Shown here: in pieces, positions 25,598 through 32,801 of the stretch
How positions within the stretch are numbered: the stretch's first letter is position 1
Layout: each line of letters begins with the position of its first letter
From: Thermoproteota archaeon
GTDB lineage: Archaea > Korarchaeota > Korarchaeia > Korarchaeales > Korarchaeaceae
Direction of reading: 5' to 3'
Length of the DNA: 41,254 bases
Assembly (NCBI GenBank): GCA_027491435.1
Contig: JAOZFG010000036.1
Coordinates: forward strand, 1-41,254
Position numbers and translations under genes: made by a program
Notes under the pieces: model-generated
What the model was told of the DNA's origin: nothing
The model's database searches: none
The model's input: the letters and a program-made list of their open reading frames with translations, nothing else

Positions 25598-25966
25598 TTA
25601 CCCCCCTGCTGCCGAAATAAGCTCGGATTTCCTGGACCTTACCTCCTCCAGAGCCTCTTCTACAGTCTTCCTCCCCACTATTAAGGGGATTTTGCCTGCT
25701 TCCCTGACCCTCAGGTAGTTGGGACCCATCCTGCCGGCTACAAACACGTGAACGTCCTTGAGAAGTTCTGCCACCGCCTTAAATTTCTCCGGATCTCCGT
25801 GCTCCCTCTCCTCAACTAACTTAGCCCTATTTTTCCGCTTCTCCAGAAATGAGAGGGTTCCGTCTTCCTTTAGCTCATATATTAAGAAGAAATCTGAATC
25901 CCCAAAGTGTTCACCGTAAAGCTCTCCTCTTGAATTGACGCCCAAGGCCAGCCTCACGGACTTCAT
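25598..25966 (-). CDS. NifX/NafY-like protein (dinitrogenase FeMo-cofactor biosynthesis fold)
   Basis: This 122-residue single-domain protein has the pattern VRLALGVNSRGELYGEHFGDSDFFLIYEL...HGDPEKFKAVAELLKDVHVFVAGRMGPNYLRV...TVEEALEEV. The EHFG block near the start, the GRMGPN turn and the TVEEALEE helix are characteristic of the NifX/NifB-C-terminal (PF02579) fold. It binds metal clusters or small cofactors in nitrogenase assembly. No nitrogenase gene is nearby, and many archaea carry such stand-alone proteins of unknown role, possibly in metal-cluster handling. ATG 25966 is chosen from the family's N-terminus and the TATA box 26 bases upstream; an upstream in-frame ATG at 26023 would add an unconserved leader. 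Confidence 0.8.
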   Translation of the reverse strand: MKSVRLALGVNSRGELYGEHFGDSDFFLIYELKEDGTLSFLEKRKNRAKLVEEREHGDPEKFKAVAELLKDVHVFVAGRMGPNYLRVREAGKIPLIVGRKTVEEALEEVRSRKSELISAAGG

Positions 25967-25987
25967 ATCATAACTAGGGCCTGGATC

Positions 25988-25996
25988 CTTTAATCC
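25988..25996 (-). promoter_or_regulatory. TATA box of the NifX-like gene
   Basis: On the minus strand this reads GGATTAAAG and is centred 26 bases before ATG 25966, predicting a leaderless transcript and supporting that start. Confidence 0.5.
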
Positions 25997-26023
25997 TTGA
26001 TGTAGCCATTTCCCGCTCGTCAA

Positions 26024-26774
26024 GACCCACGAAAACCAATTTTTCCATAAAAATTATGTATAAGTTATAAGGCTTGGAATTCCGGTAAATAATTTTAGTT
26101 AATATTCCCCAGATTCATGAATTTCTTCATTGTCGTCCCTCGATGCTGTCAACTTAAGGCTACCTCCGGCGCTTTGCTCATCAGCATGAGCGCTTTCGCC
26201 GTCAGGTTGATAGGTACTAGCTTCCTCTGGACGTGTGGCTGACGAAGTTTAGGGCATGAACCCGTGAAGCCTCCCTAGCCGTGTTGAGCAGGCAGTGCCT
26301 GCTGAATAGATTTAGAAACCTCTAAGCCTGTCTTAGTCTCTAGACTAACGTAACTCCTCTCGCCCCGCTCATCACGCGTTTAGTTAAGGAGGCTGCAGCA
26401 CGCCTGTATGCTCCATCCAGGAGAACCTCTTTACATGGACCAGGGGGCTTGTAACTTGTGTGAAGCCAACTTCAAACATGATAAAGCTAAGATGGGCCCT
26501 CATGAGGGACGGCCTCAGCTTCAACGAGGCCGGCTACCATAGCTCCTAGGGGAACTCACCGAGACGCCGTGATCCTCAAGAGGAGTTTCGTCAGGGAAAT
26601 TTCAGAAGTTAGGTTTAAGGCAACTTCTCTCCTAATGACCACCACTGAGGCCTTGAGAAAAGGTATGGTAAACTTTAGAGAGCTAGAAGAGCTGAGTCAG
26701 GCCCTGGGGCAAGGAGTTTGATTGAATCAGAAACGGAAGATTTCATGGGAAGGATTTAAAGGGCCTGGCAGGAG
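26024..26774. other. Decayed stretch with short frame remnants and no intact gene
   Basis: About 750 bases with only short open frames. On the minus strand 26149-26265 reads as a gene-like tail (about 38 codons, including PHVQRKLVPINLTAKALML). On the plus strand about 26410-26540 reads MLHPGEPLYMDQGACNLCEA and further, and the stretch ending TGA at about 26721 reads EISEVRFKATSLLM...LRKGMVNFRELEELSQAL. None has start, length and promoter together. The pattern fits a collapsed mobile element or several dead genes, but I cannot name the family. Stem-forming sequences (26176-26191 and 26287-26303) lie in the same stretch. Confidence 0.4.
26287..26303. repeat. 17-base perfect palindrome in the decayed region
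   Basis: AGCAGGCA-G-TGCCTGCT has perfect 8-base arms around one base. It could be a protein-binding site, the foot of a former mobile element or a hairpin. No gene start is close enough to call it an operator. Confidence 0.4.
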
Positions 26775-26972
26775 GTGGAAGACGTAAGGAGGGGAAGAAG
26801 GAGAAGGTATGCCGTGGCCGCCGCCTTCACGGCCACAGACGTATTTCTGCTCTTCATTGCCATAATGATGCTGTTAGAGAGGATATACCTACCTTTCATG
26901 ATCGTTTTCTGGACCTTCATACTGTTCACCTCCATGGAATCAGTCTTCTTCGGATATGGTTTTACGGGATAG
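26775..26972 (+). CDS. Small two-span membrane protein
   Basis: This 65-residue ORF has a highly basic N-terminus (EDVRRGRRRRY) followed by two membrane segments, about 16-34 (AFTATDVFLLFIAIMML) and 39-56. This is a plausible inside-positive small membrane protein. GTG 26775 is directly preceded by GGAGG, which is too close to act as a normal Shine-Dalgarno. An internal GTG at 26814 would remove the basic head and would fit the GATTTAAAG TATA candidate at about 26752-26760 less well. The end overlaps the convergent ATPase gene by 33 bases. I do not recognise it; it could also be a non-coding frame. Confidence 0.5.
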   Translation: MEDVRRGRRRRYAVAAAFTATDVFLLFIAIMMLLERIYLPFMIVFWTFILFTSMESVFFGYGFTG

Positions 26973-28274
26973 GAGTGTCCTGCCCCCCCTCATCAGGTCC
27001 TCCAAGCCCAGTGCCTTCTCCGCAGGTTCAACGGTCCTACCAACTACCAGATACTCCTTCTCGTATCCTGGAAGCAGGAGCTTACCCTTCTCCTTTAGCC
27101 TATCTAAGATTCTGTCTATCTCCCTCCCGCTCAAGTCAGACCACTTTACCTCGACCAGCAAGGCCCTCTTCAGCTCGTCGTTTATTGCAACCAAGTCGAC
27201 CTCCACGTCCTTGTCCCACCACCTCCCCAAGCGGGTGGGGGTCCAGCTCATTATCTCAGGGAGGAGCTGCCTCACCACTTCCTCGTAAACGGGTCCCAGG
27301 AATTGGTTGTACTCCCTCCTTATAGCTGAGGCCCTTAACAGACCTTGTTCCAGTAGGGATAGGTTGGGGTGGATGAACCTGAACCAGAACCTCAGGAAGT
27401 TGTCAGCCAGGTAGTAGCGCCCCTTCTTGGAACTCCACCTCTCAGTCACGGGCACCTCCCTTCTGACGAGCTCCACCTCCATCAGGTTCCTTAGGTAGGG
27501 CATCAGGTCGGTGTGCCTCATGCCAGCGTAGTCCCTTATCTCCTTAGGCGTCGTCTTCCCGTAAGCTATGGCTTCGAGCACCCTCTTGTATGTGGTTAGC
27601 TCCAGGAACTCGTACCTTAATAGGAAGTCCGCCTCGTCCCTGATGAAGGTGTCCGGCGAAGTGAGCTCCTGATCCAGCCAATCCCAGAAGGGAACCCTCA
27701 CCCTTTTTAGGTAGTAGGGGATGCCGCCGGCAAACCCGTAAACTTCGACAAGCTCCTTCCAGCTTGCCCTGAGGAACCCTTTCAGGTCCTTGAACTTTAG
27801 AGGGGTGACCTTAAGGCTTACAGTCCTCCTGCCGTAGAGGGGGCTCTTGTAGGCCAGCACCTTGTCCTTCATCATAGAAACTGAGGAGCCTAAAATGAAG
27901 AGCTTGGTCCTGCTCCCCTTAAGCTGCAAGTCAACTATCCTCTGGAAGACGCTCAAGATCCTGGGATCCTCCTTTATCATGTTTGGGAACTCATCTATCA
28001 CCACAACCCTATCCTTAAGGAAGGAGAACACGGACTCCCACTCCTCCTTAACGTGCTTCAGCTCTGGGGCGACCCTTGAGGCCGTGTTTATGAAGTGCCT
28101 GACGTTGTCCCCCTCAACCGCAAGGTAGTAAATGTGGTCCGTCCCCTTTAGAGCCTCCAGGATCAGCCTTGTTTTGCCGACCCTCCTCCTTCCGTAGATT
28201 ATCACGAGCTCGAACTCATCTGAGCTGAGCTTCTCCCTGATCAGCTTGAGCTCCCGCTCCCTGTCCACAAACAT
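26940..28274 (-). CDS. Archaeal ATPase (ATPase_2) with DUF234 nuclease-like C-terminus
   Basis: This is a 444-residue protein. The Walker A motif GRRRVGKTR is at residues 28-36, Walker B VVVIDEF at about 90-96 and a sensor strand LFILGSSVS follows. The linker contains a winged helix (about 245-290, KTTPKEIRDYAGMRHTDLMPYLRNLMEVELVRRE). The C-terminal part, with GRWWDKDVEVDLVAIN and LLVEVKWS, is DUF234 with the Asp / Glu-x-Lys signature of PD-(D/E)xK nuclease folds. These STAND-related ATPases are common in thermophilic archaea; roles in defence, transposition or DNA repair have been proposed but not established. It is leaderless by TATA position and stands alone, divergent from the SPL radical SAM operon. 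Confidence 0.88.
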   Translation of the reverse strand: MFVDRERELKLIREKLSSDEFELVIIYGRRRVGKTRLILEALKGTDHIYYLAVEGDNVRHFINTASRVAPELKHVKEEWESVFSFLKDRVVVIDEFPNMIKEDPRILSVFQRIVDLQLKGSRTKLFILGSSVSMMKDKVLAYKSPLYGRRTVSLKVTPLKFKDLKGFLRASWKELVEVYGFAGGIPYYLKRVRVPFWDWLDQELTSPDTFIRDEADFLLRYEFLELTTYKRVLEAIAYGKTTPKEIRDYAGMRHTDLMPYLRNLMEVELVRREVPVTERWSSKKGRYYLADNFLRFWFRFIHPNLSLLEQGLLRASAIRREYNQFLGPVYEEVVRQLLPEIMSWTPTRLGRWWDKDVEVDLVAINDELKRALLVEVKWSDLSGREIDRILDRLKEKGKLLLPGYEKEYLVVGRTVEPAEKALGLEDLMRGGRTLLSRKTISEED

Positions 28275-28300
28275 AATCTCAATTATGATAATTTGAATTC

Positions 28301-28310
28301 ACATAAAAGG
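28301..28310. promoter_or_regulatory. TATA-like element in the divergent ATPase / radical SAM promoter
   Basis: ACATAAAAGG reads CCTTTTATGT on the other strand. It lies about 30 bases from ATG 28274 (minus) and about 45 bases before ATG 28351 (plus). The plus gene would then have a short leader carrying GAGGTGA (28334-28340). Confidence 0.4.
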
Positions 28311-28350
28311 TTAACCCTTAATTTGGGCACGATGAGGTGAGGGAGATGGC

Positions 28351-28638
28351 ATGGAGGAAGCCATAACTGTAAGCAAGAGGGGGAAGAGGGAGCTCAGGAC
28401 TATAGTGTCAAGGGGGAGGTTTGCCTTGGTGGAGTACAGGGACCCTAAGACCATGGAGAGGGTGGAGGACAAGTACAAGCTAGTGCTGCTGCACGACGAC
28501 GGGAGGGTGGATGAGTACTTCATAATACCGACTAAGACCAGGAGTAGGCTCCTCATGATCGTGCCGAAGGAGAAGAAGGGGACAAACCTTAAGGTCTGGA
28601 ACCCAGAGAAGGGAGAAGTGGAGGACCTCTTCCCTTGA
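28351..28638 (+). CDS. Small hypothetical protein coupled to the SPL-family radical SAM gene
   Basis: This 95-residue protein is rich in beta-strand pattern and charge: VSKRGKRELRTIVSRGRFALVEYRD, then KYKLVLLHDDGRVDEYFIIP and a KVWNPEKGEVEDLF ending. No membrane segment or cysteine is present, and I do not recognise a family. ATG 28351 follows GAGGTGA (28334-28340) with 10 bases of spacing. Its TGA overlaps the TTG start of the radical SAM gene (TTGA), so the two are translationally coupled and may act together, for example as a substrate-binding partner. That function is inference. Confidence 0.75.
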   Translation: MEEAITVSKRGKRELRTIVSRGRFALVEYRDPKTMERVEDKYKLVLLHDDGRVDEYFIIPTKTRSRLLMIVPKEKKGTNLKVWNPEKGEVEDLFP

Positions 28639-29498
28639 GCGTGTTGAGGCAGTTTGACCCCTGGAACAGTCCGCTGTGCACTTGTCCCAGGAAGTACTCC
28701 CTTCACCCCTACACGGGGTGCACCCACATGTGCCTCTACTGCTACGCCACGGCTTACGTAGGCAGGCGGCCCAGCCAACCCAAGAGGGACTTCATCAAGA
28801 GGCTGGCCAGGGATTTAAGGAGAGCCGATCCTAGGCTGCCTGTAGAACTCTCCTCCAGTAGCGACCCTTACCCGCCTGAGGAAGGCTTCTTCGGCCTGAC
28901 CAGGTCTGCCTTGAAGCTGCTGAAGGCCCATAACTTTAGGGTGCTGATAACCACTAAGGGAACCCTGTTTACCAGGGATCTAGAGCTCGTGGACGGGGTC
29001 ATGGTCACCATAACCACTCTTGACAGGGAGCTTGCCAGAAAGCTCGAACCAAACGCTCCTCCACCTGAGGAGAGGTTGAAGGCCTTGAAGAAGGCCTCAG
29101 AAGTTGTTAGGATTGGAGTCAGGGTTGATCCGATAGTTCCTGGGCTTAACGACGATAGGAAGAGGATTAAAGAGTTGCTAGAGGCCATTAGAGACGCTGG
29201 GGCTGAACACGTGGTGACCTCTACCTACAAGGCCAGGCCTGACAACTTCAAGAGGATGGTCCAAGCCTTCCCTGAGATGGAGAGGGAATGGAGGAGGCTC
29301 TACTACAGTGAGGGGGTGAGGGTAGGGGGCTACAGGTACTTGAGTGCTCAGCTCAGGAGGAGGATCATGGAGTACGTGGTAGGGGAAGCCCTTAAGCTAG
29401 GAATGAGCGCCGCAACCTGTAGGGAGGGGTTTCCTGACCTGTTAAGGGCCAAGTCCTGCGATGGAACCCACCTAACCTTGAGGGAAAAGGGTATTTAG
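28635..29498 (+). CDS. Radical SAM protein of the SPL/COG1533 family
   Basis: This 287-residue protein has a [4Fe-4S]-binding CX3CX2C motif in YTGCTHMCLYCYA (Cys29, Cys33, Cys36). It is preceded by LCTCPRKYSLHPYTGC, the typical start of COG1533 (spore photoproduct lyase-like) proteins. A PVELSSSSDPYPPEE strand, ITTKG and VRVDPIVPGLND follow, as in this family. True SPL proteins repair a thymine dimer, but most archaeal COG1533 members have unknown substrates. The usual C-terminal cysteine of spore photoproduct lyase is not obvious; late cysteines occur in TCREGFP and KSCDGTH. The start is TTG 28635, overlapping the upstream gene; GTG 28641 is an alternative. Confidence 0.85.
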   Translation: MSVLRQFDPWNSPLCTCPRKYSLHPYTGCTHMCLYCYATAYVGRRPSQPKRDFIKRLARDLRRADPRLPVELSSSSDPYPPEEGFFGLTRSALKLLKAHNFRVLITTKGTLFTRDLELVDGVMVTITTLDRELARKLEPNAPPPEERLKALKKASEVVRIGVRVDPIVPGLNDDRKRIKELLEAIRDAGAEHVVTSTYKARPDNFKRMVQAFPEMEREWRRLYYSEGVRVGGYRYLSAQLRRRIMEYVVGEALKLGMSAATCREGFPDLLRAKSCDGTHLTLREKGI

Positions 29499-29500
29499 TA
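29491..29500 (+). promoter_or_regulatory. TATA box of the first acyl-CoA synthetase alpha gene
   Basis: GTATTTAGTA is centred 25 bases before ATG 29520. It overlaps the last codons of the radical SAM gene, so this gene probably has its own promoter despite the close spacing. Confidence 0.5.
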
Positions 29501-29519
29501 ACCCCGGCTTGAATGGTTG

Positions 29520-30821
29520 ATGGGGTTGGACAGCTTCTTCACGCCAGAATCGATAGTGGTGGTTGGCGCCTCCACTAAGCCGGGAAAGATAGGCCATGAG
29601 GTCCTCAGGAACGTCATCAGGTCTTTTAAGGGGAGGGTTTACGCGGTCAACCCTAGGGCCGATGAGATACTGGGCGTCTCCTCCTACCCCTCGGTGAGGG
29701 AGGCCCCTCCGGCTGAGCTAGCTGTGATAACCCTTCCCGCCAGGGCCGTACCTCAAGCCGTCGAGGAGTGTGGTGAGAAGGGGTGCAAGGCGGCGGTGAT
29801 CATATCTGGGGGATTCGCTGAGCTAGGAGATGAGGGCAAAAGGCTTCAGGATGAGCTGGTCAGGGCTGCCAGGAGGTACGGGATAAGGGTAATAGGCCCC
29901 AACTGCATAGGGGTTTACGCGCCCAGCACCGGGGTGGACACCTCTTTCCAGCCGGTTGAGAGAATGCTGAAGCCGGGAGACGGTAACATAGCGTTCACCA
30001 GTCAGAGCGGCACCTACGCGATAGACTTCCTGGAAAGGTTGGCTTACGAGGGGGTCGGCGTTAGGTACGGGGTTAGCCTGGGCAACAGGGCTGACGTGGA
30101 CGAGGCCGACCTGTTGGAGCACTGGAGCGGGGACGGCTCAGTAAAGGTGGTGGCATCCTACATGGAAACTCTAACTGATGGCAGGAGGCTTTACGAGGCC
30201 GTCAAGGGATTGGGCAAGCCCTTCATAGTGTATAAGTCTGGGAGGACCAGCGAAGGGGCTAGAGCAGCCTCCTCGCACACTGGCAGAGTGGCTGGAAGCT
30301 ACAGGGTCTTTGAGTCCGCCTTAAGGCAGGCCGGCGCCCTGGTGGTTGACTCCTTCATGGAGCTTTATGAGTCCACCAAGGCGGTGTCCCTGGCACCGAG
30401 GCTTAAGGGGAATAAGGCCTTACTCATAACGAACGGAGCTGGTCCCTGCGTCTCCTCCATGGACCTCCTTTACAGGTACGGGTTCACATTCCCTAAAAGC
30501 GACATGGGAAACCCGATAGACCTGACGGGGTCTGCCAGGACCCAGGATTACCTTGAGGCAATGAGGAGGGCTGGGGACTACGATCTGGTGCTGGTTTACG
30601 TGGTCTACCAGGACTCCCCGCTCGAGGAGGAGTTCACCGAGAGGCTTCTGGAGGAGTGGGACGGAGAGAGGCCCCTACTAGTTTACGCTTCAGGGGTAGG
30701 CCCCTACACCATGGAGAAGGTGAGGGCCCTGCACAGGGAGGGGGTGCCCGCCTTCACCACCGCCGAGGGAATTGCCTGGGGGGCCAGGGCCCTTCTCCAC
30801 TTCTCCAAGGGTACGGGTTAA
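29520..30821 (+). CDS. ADP-forming acyl-CoA synthetase alpha subunit (first copy)
   Basis: This 433-residue protein has a CoA-binding Rossmann domain (FFTPESIVVVGASTKPGKIG, then VIGPNCIGVY near 125-133) and a succinyl-CoA-ligase-like flavodoxin region. The phosphorylated histidine is His253 in RAASSHTGRVAGS. The enzyme family converts acyl-CoA, ADP and phosphate to acid, CoA and ATP, conserving energy. It normally pairs with a beta subunit carrying the ATP-grasp domain; no such gene is in the window, so the partner must lie elsewhere. A second alpha-type gene is at 38626. ATG 29520 gives the usual family start; a TTG one codon earlier is in frame. A hairpin follows the stop. Confidence 0.88.
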   Translation: MGLDSFFTPESIVVVGASTKPGKIGHEVLRNVIRSFKGRVYAVNPRADEILGVSSYPSVREAPPAELAVITLPARAVPQAVEECGEKGCKAAVIISGGFAELGDEGKRLQDELVRAARRYGIRVIGPNCIGVYAPSTGVDTSFQPVERMLKPGDGNIAFTSQSGTYAIDFLERLAYEGVGVRYGVSLGNRADVDEADLLEHWSGDGSVKVVASYMETLTDGRRLYEAVKGLGKPFIVYKSGRTSEGARAASSHTGRVAGSYRVFESALRQAGALVVDSFMELYESTKAVSLAPRLKGNKALLITNGAGPCVSSMDLLYRYGFTFPKSDMGNPIDLTGSARTQDYLEAMRRAGDYDLVLVYVVYQDSPLEEEFTERLLEEWDGERPLLVYASGVGPYTMEKVRALHREGVPAFTTAEGIAWGARALLHFSKGTG

Positions 30822-31236
30822 GAAGGGCTTTTCAGGTGAGACTCACCTTATCGGGCACCTAAATCTACCTGACGAAGGCCCTTGGACTTAAAGAAACTTG
30901 ATGAGAGATGGGAGACCAGCCCTTTCATTATATTGAACCTGTTCGACTGTTTCAACTTGAAGGACTCTGAGAGGTGCTCATGAAGGCGTCTAGCCAGCTC
31001 CTGCCCTGAGTGAGAGTTCGATGGACTGCTCACTAGTTAAGAGTCTTAAACTTTGAGTCAGGAAGGTTGCCTCTCCACCTCATGAGAATGAACGCCTGCA
31101 GTCGACGCCTATGCTGGCAGTTTGGTCGATCGAATGAGGCAGTTCCTAGGCCTTTTGCCAGTTACTCTAGGGTATCTCCTAGGGCAGCACCTGTTTGTCC
31201 CCTTAAGCCCATCATCTAGCTTCTTAGAAGTGAGAG
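30822..31236. other. Intergenic stretch with palindrome, hairpin and frame remnants
   Basis: Between the alpha-subunit gene and the convergent flavoprotein gene there are 415 bases without a convincing gene. On the minus strand a frame at 30848-31033 (SHSGQELARRLHEHLSESF...) looks partly protein-like, but has no promoter and no family match that I can see. The plus-strand frame at 31122-31319 overlaps the histidine tail coding region in reverse and is probably a shadow. The region may contain a decayed element. Confidence 0.35.
30823..30883. repeat. Nested palindrome and hairpin after the acyl-CoA synthetase gene
   Basis: AGGTGAG-A-CTCACCT is a perfect palindrome at 30834-30848. An outer pair, AAGGGC (30823-30828) and GCCCTT (30878-30883), could enclose it. 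It starts two bases after the stop codon. A terminator or RNA-stabilising structure is the simplest reading; the foot of a lost mobile element is an alternative. Confidence 0.4.
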
Positions 31237-32697
31237 CTAATGGTGATGACCGTGATGGTGATGATCTATCAGCCCCAGATGATGGGCCAGCACGTGGTGG
31301 TAGCTGTGAACGTCCATAAGGGACTGGAAGGCCCTCTCCACCACCTCGCTTAGGGCCGGGTGTATGTGCATCCCGCTGACTATGGGATACAGGGTCGGGT
31401 CCCTGGAGTACATTAGGGCTATTACCTCGTGTATCAGTATTGAGGCGTGCGGTCCAACTATGTGAGCTCCCAGTATGGTGCCCGTGGCCCCGTCCACTAT
31501 CACCTTGACGAAGTAGTCCTTGGCGTCCATCGCCAGGCCCTTGGCGGTGTCCTCATACCTGTAGAACCCTATCAGAACCCTGTCGGCCCCCAACGCCTTT
31601 AAGGCCTCTTCCTCTTTCATCCCGACGCTGGCCACCTCAGGGTGTATGAACACCGCGTGGGGTACTGCGTGGTAGCTCATCTTAACCTTCTTTCCCAGTA
31701 TAGCGTTGTAGTAGATTATCTTGGACTCGTAGTTGGCCACGTGCTTGAACAAGTACTTCCCGTTGGCGTCGCCGCAAGAGTAGATGCCGGGGACGTTGGT
31801 TTCCATGTACTCGTTTACCTTTATCCAGCCCTCCCCCCAGGTCTCTATCCCCCCCTTCTCCGGCTTCAGTATGTCGGAGTTGGGAGCCCTGCCGGCGGCT
31901 ATCAGCACCTCATCGCCTTCAAAAGAGACCTTCTCGCCGGTAGCCCTGTTAACTGCTATCACCTCCTTAACCCCGTTTCTCTCCCTGAGCTCAACCACCT
32001 CGTGGTTGGTGAATATGTCAAGCTGCTGACTAAGGTGCTTCTTGGCTATGAAGGAAATCTCTTCCTCCTCCTGGGGGAGGAATTGGGGATTCCTGCCAAC
32101 TATCGTCACGTCTGAGCCCATGGAGGAGAAGAAGTACCCGAACTCCGCCGCTATGTAGCCGCCCCCCACTATCACAAGCTTCTGGGGGAGCTCATCTATG
32201 TGGAATATGGTGTCGCTTGTGTGGTACCTGACGGAGTCAATCCCCTTTATGGGAGGTATTTTGGGCTTTGAGCCCGAGCACACTAGTATCAGCTTAGACT
32301 CGATCAGCTTATCCCCAACCTTGATGGTGTAGGGGGCCACGAACTCGGCCACTTCAGGGTAGTAATCTATGTTGGGCGAGCTGGAGAGGCCCCTCCTTAT
32401 CATCTCTATGTCCTCCCTGATTAGGGAGCGCATCCTCTCCATAACGGCCTTAAAGTTAACCCCCTTTAGCTCCACGTCTATGTGAAATTTCCTAGCCTCC
32501 TTAACCGATGTGACCATGTCAGCCACGTGCAGCAATATCTTTGATGGTATGCACCCCCTGGTAAGGCAGATGCCGCCTGGCTCGTCCTTGTCTATCACTG
32601 CCACCTTAACGTTAGGGTCCCTATGCAGCAGGGCGTCTATAACGTTCATGGCCGAGCCAGTGCCTATAGCTATAGCATCATACTCTATGACGCTCAT
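31237..32697 (-). CDS. Dihydrolipoamide dehydrogenase-like flavoprotein with polyhistidine tail
   Basis: This is a 486-residue pyridine nucleotide-disulfide oxidoreductase. The FAD-binding AIAIGTGSAM is at the N-terminus, and the redox disulfide GGICLTRGCIPSK has Cys44 and Cys49. The NAD(P)H-binding VIVGGGYIAAEFG is near 193, and MHIHPALSEVVERAF carries the catalytic His-Glu pair of lipoamide dehydrogenases and mercuric reductases. The last 25 residues are histidine-rich, ending DHHHHGHHH, with 11 His among the final 20. That tail and the lack of the C-terminal cysteine pair of mercuric reductase separate it from both classic enzymes. The natural disulfide substrate is unclear, as no lipoyl or E2 gene is near. 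A metal-binding or redox-metal role is inferred from the tail. Probably leaderless. Confidence 0.88.
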   Translation of the reverse strand: MSVIEYDAIAIGTGSAMNVIDALLHRDPNVKVAVIDKDEPGGICLTRGCIPSKILLHVADMVTSVKEARKFHIDVELKGVNFKAVMERMRSLIREDIEMIRRGLSSSPNIDYYPEVAEFVAPYTIKVGDKLIESKLILVCSGSKPKIPPIKGIDSVRYHTSDTIFHIDELPQKLVIVGGGYIAAEFGYFFSSMGSDVTIVGRNPQFLPQEEEEISFIAKKHLSQQLDIFTNHEVVELRERNGVKEVIAVNRATGEKVSFEGDEVLIAAGRAPNSDILKPEKGGIETWGEGWIKVNEYMETNVPGIYSCGDANGKYLFKHVANYESKIIYYNAILGKKVKMSYHAVPHAVFIHPEVASVGMKEEEALKALGADRVLIGFYRYEDTAKGLAMDAKDYFVKVIVDGATGTILGAHIVGPHASILIHEVIALMYSRDPTLYPIVSGMHIHPALSEVVERAFQSLMDVHSYHHVLAHHLGLIDHHHHGHHH

Positions 32698-32717
32698 CCG
32701 GCATTCTGGCCCTTACC

Positions 32718-32727
32718 CCTTTTAATC
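32718..32727 (-). promoter_or_regulatory. TATA box of the His-tailed flavoprotein gene
   Basis: On the minus strand this reads as a GATTAAAAGGG-type element centred about 25 bases before ATG 32697, predicting a leaderless transcript. Confidence 0.5.
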
Positions 32728-32801
32728 GCTCTCCTCCAATCCACATTGTTCATATGTTTTAACTATTTATGAGGCTTACGCTTTATTTGTGAGTCCTCAG
32801 A

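Noticed and set aside
31122-31319. 65-codon plus-strand ORF opposite the flavoprotein 3' end
   Set aside because: Its Asp-rich second half is the reverse of the histidine tail codons and it has no promoter; a shadow.
31237-32697. Mercuric reductase
   Set aside because: The redox disulfide and fold fit, but the C-terminal vicinal cysteine pair needed to bind mercury is absent; the end is histidine-rich instead.
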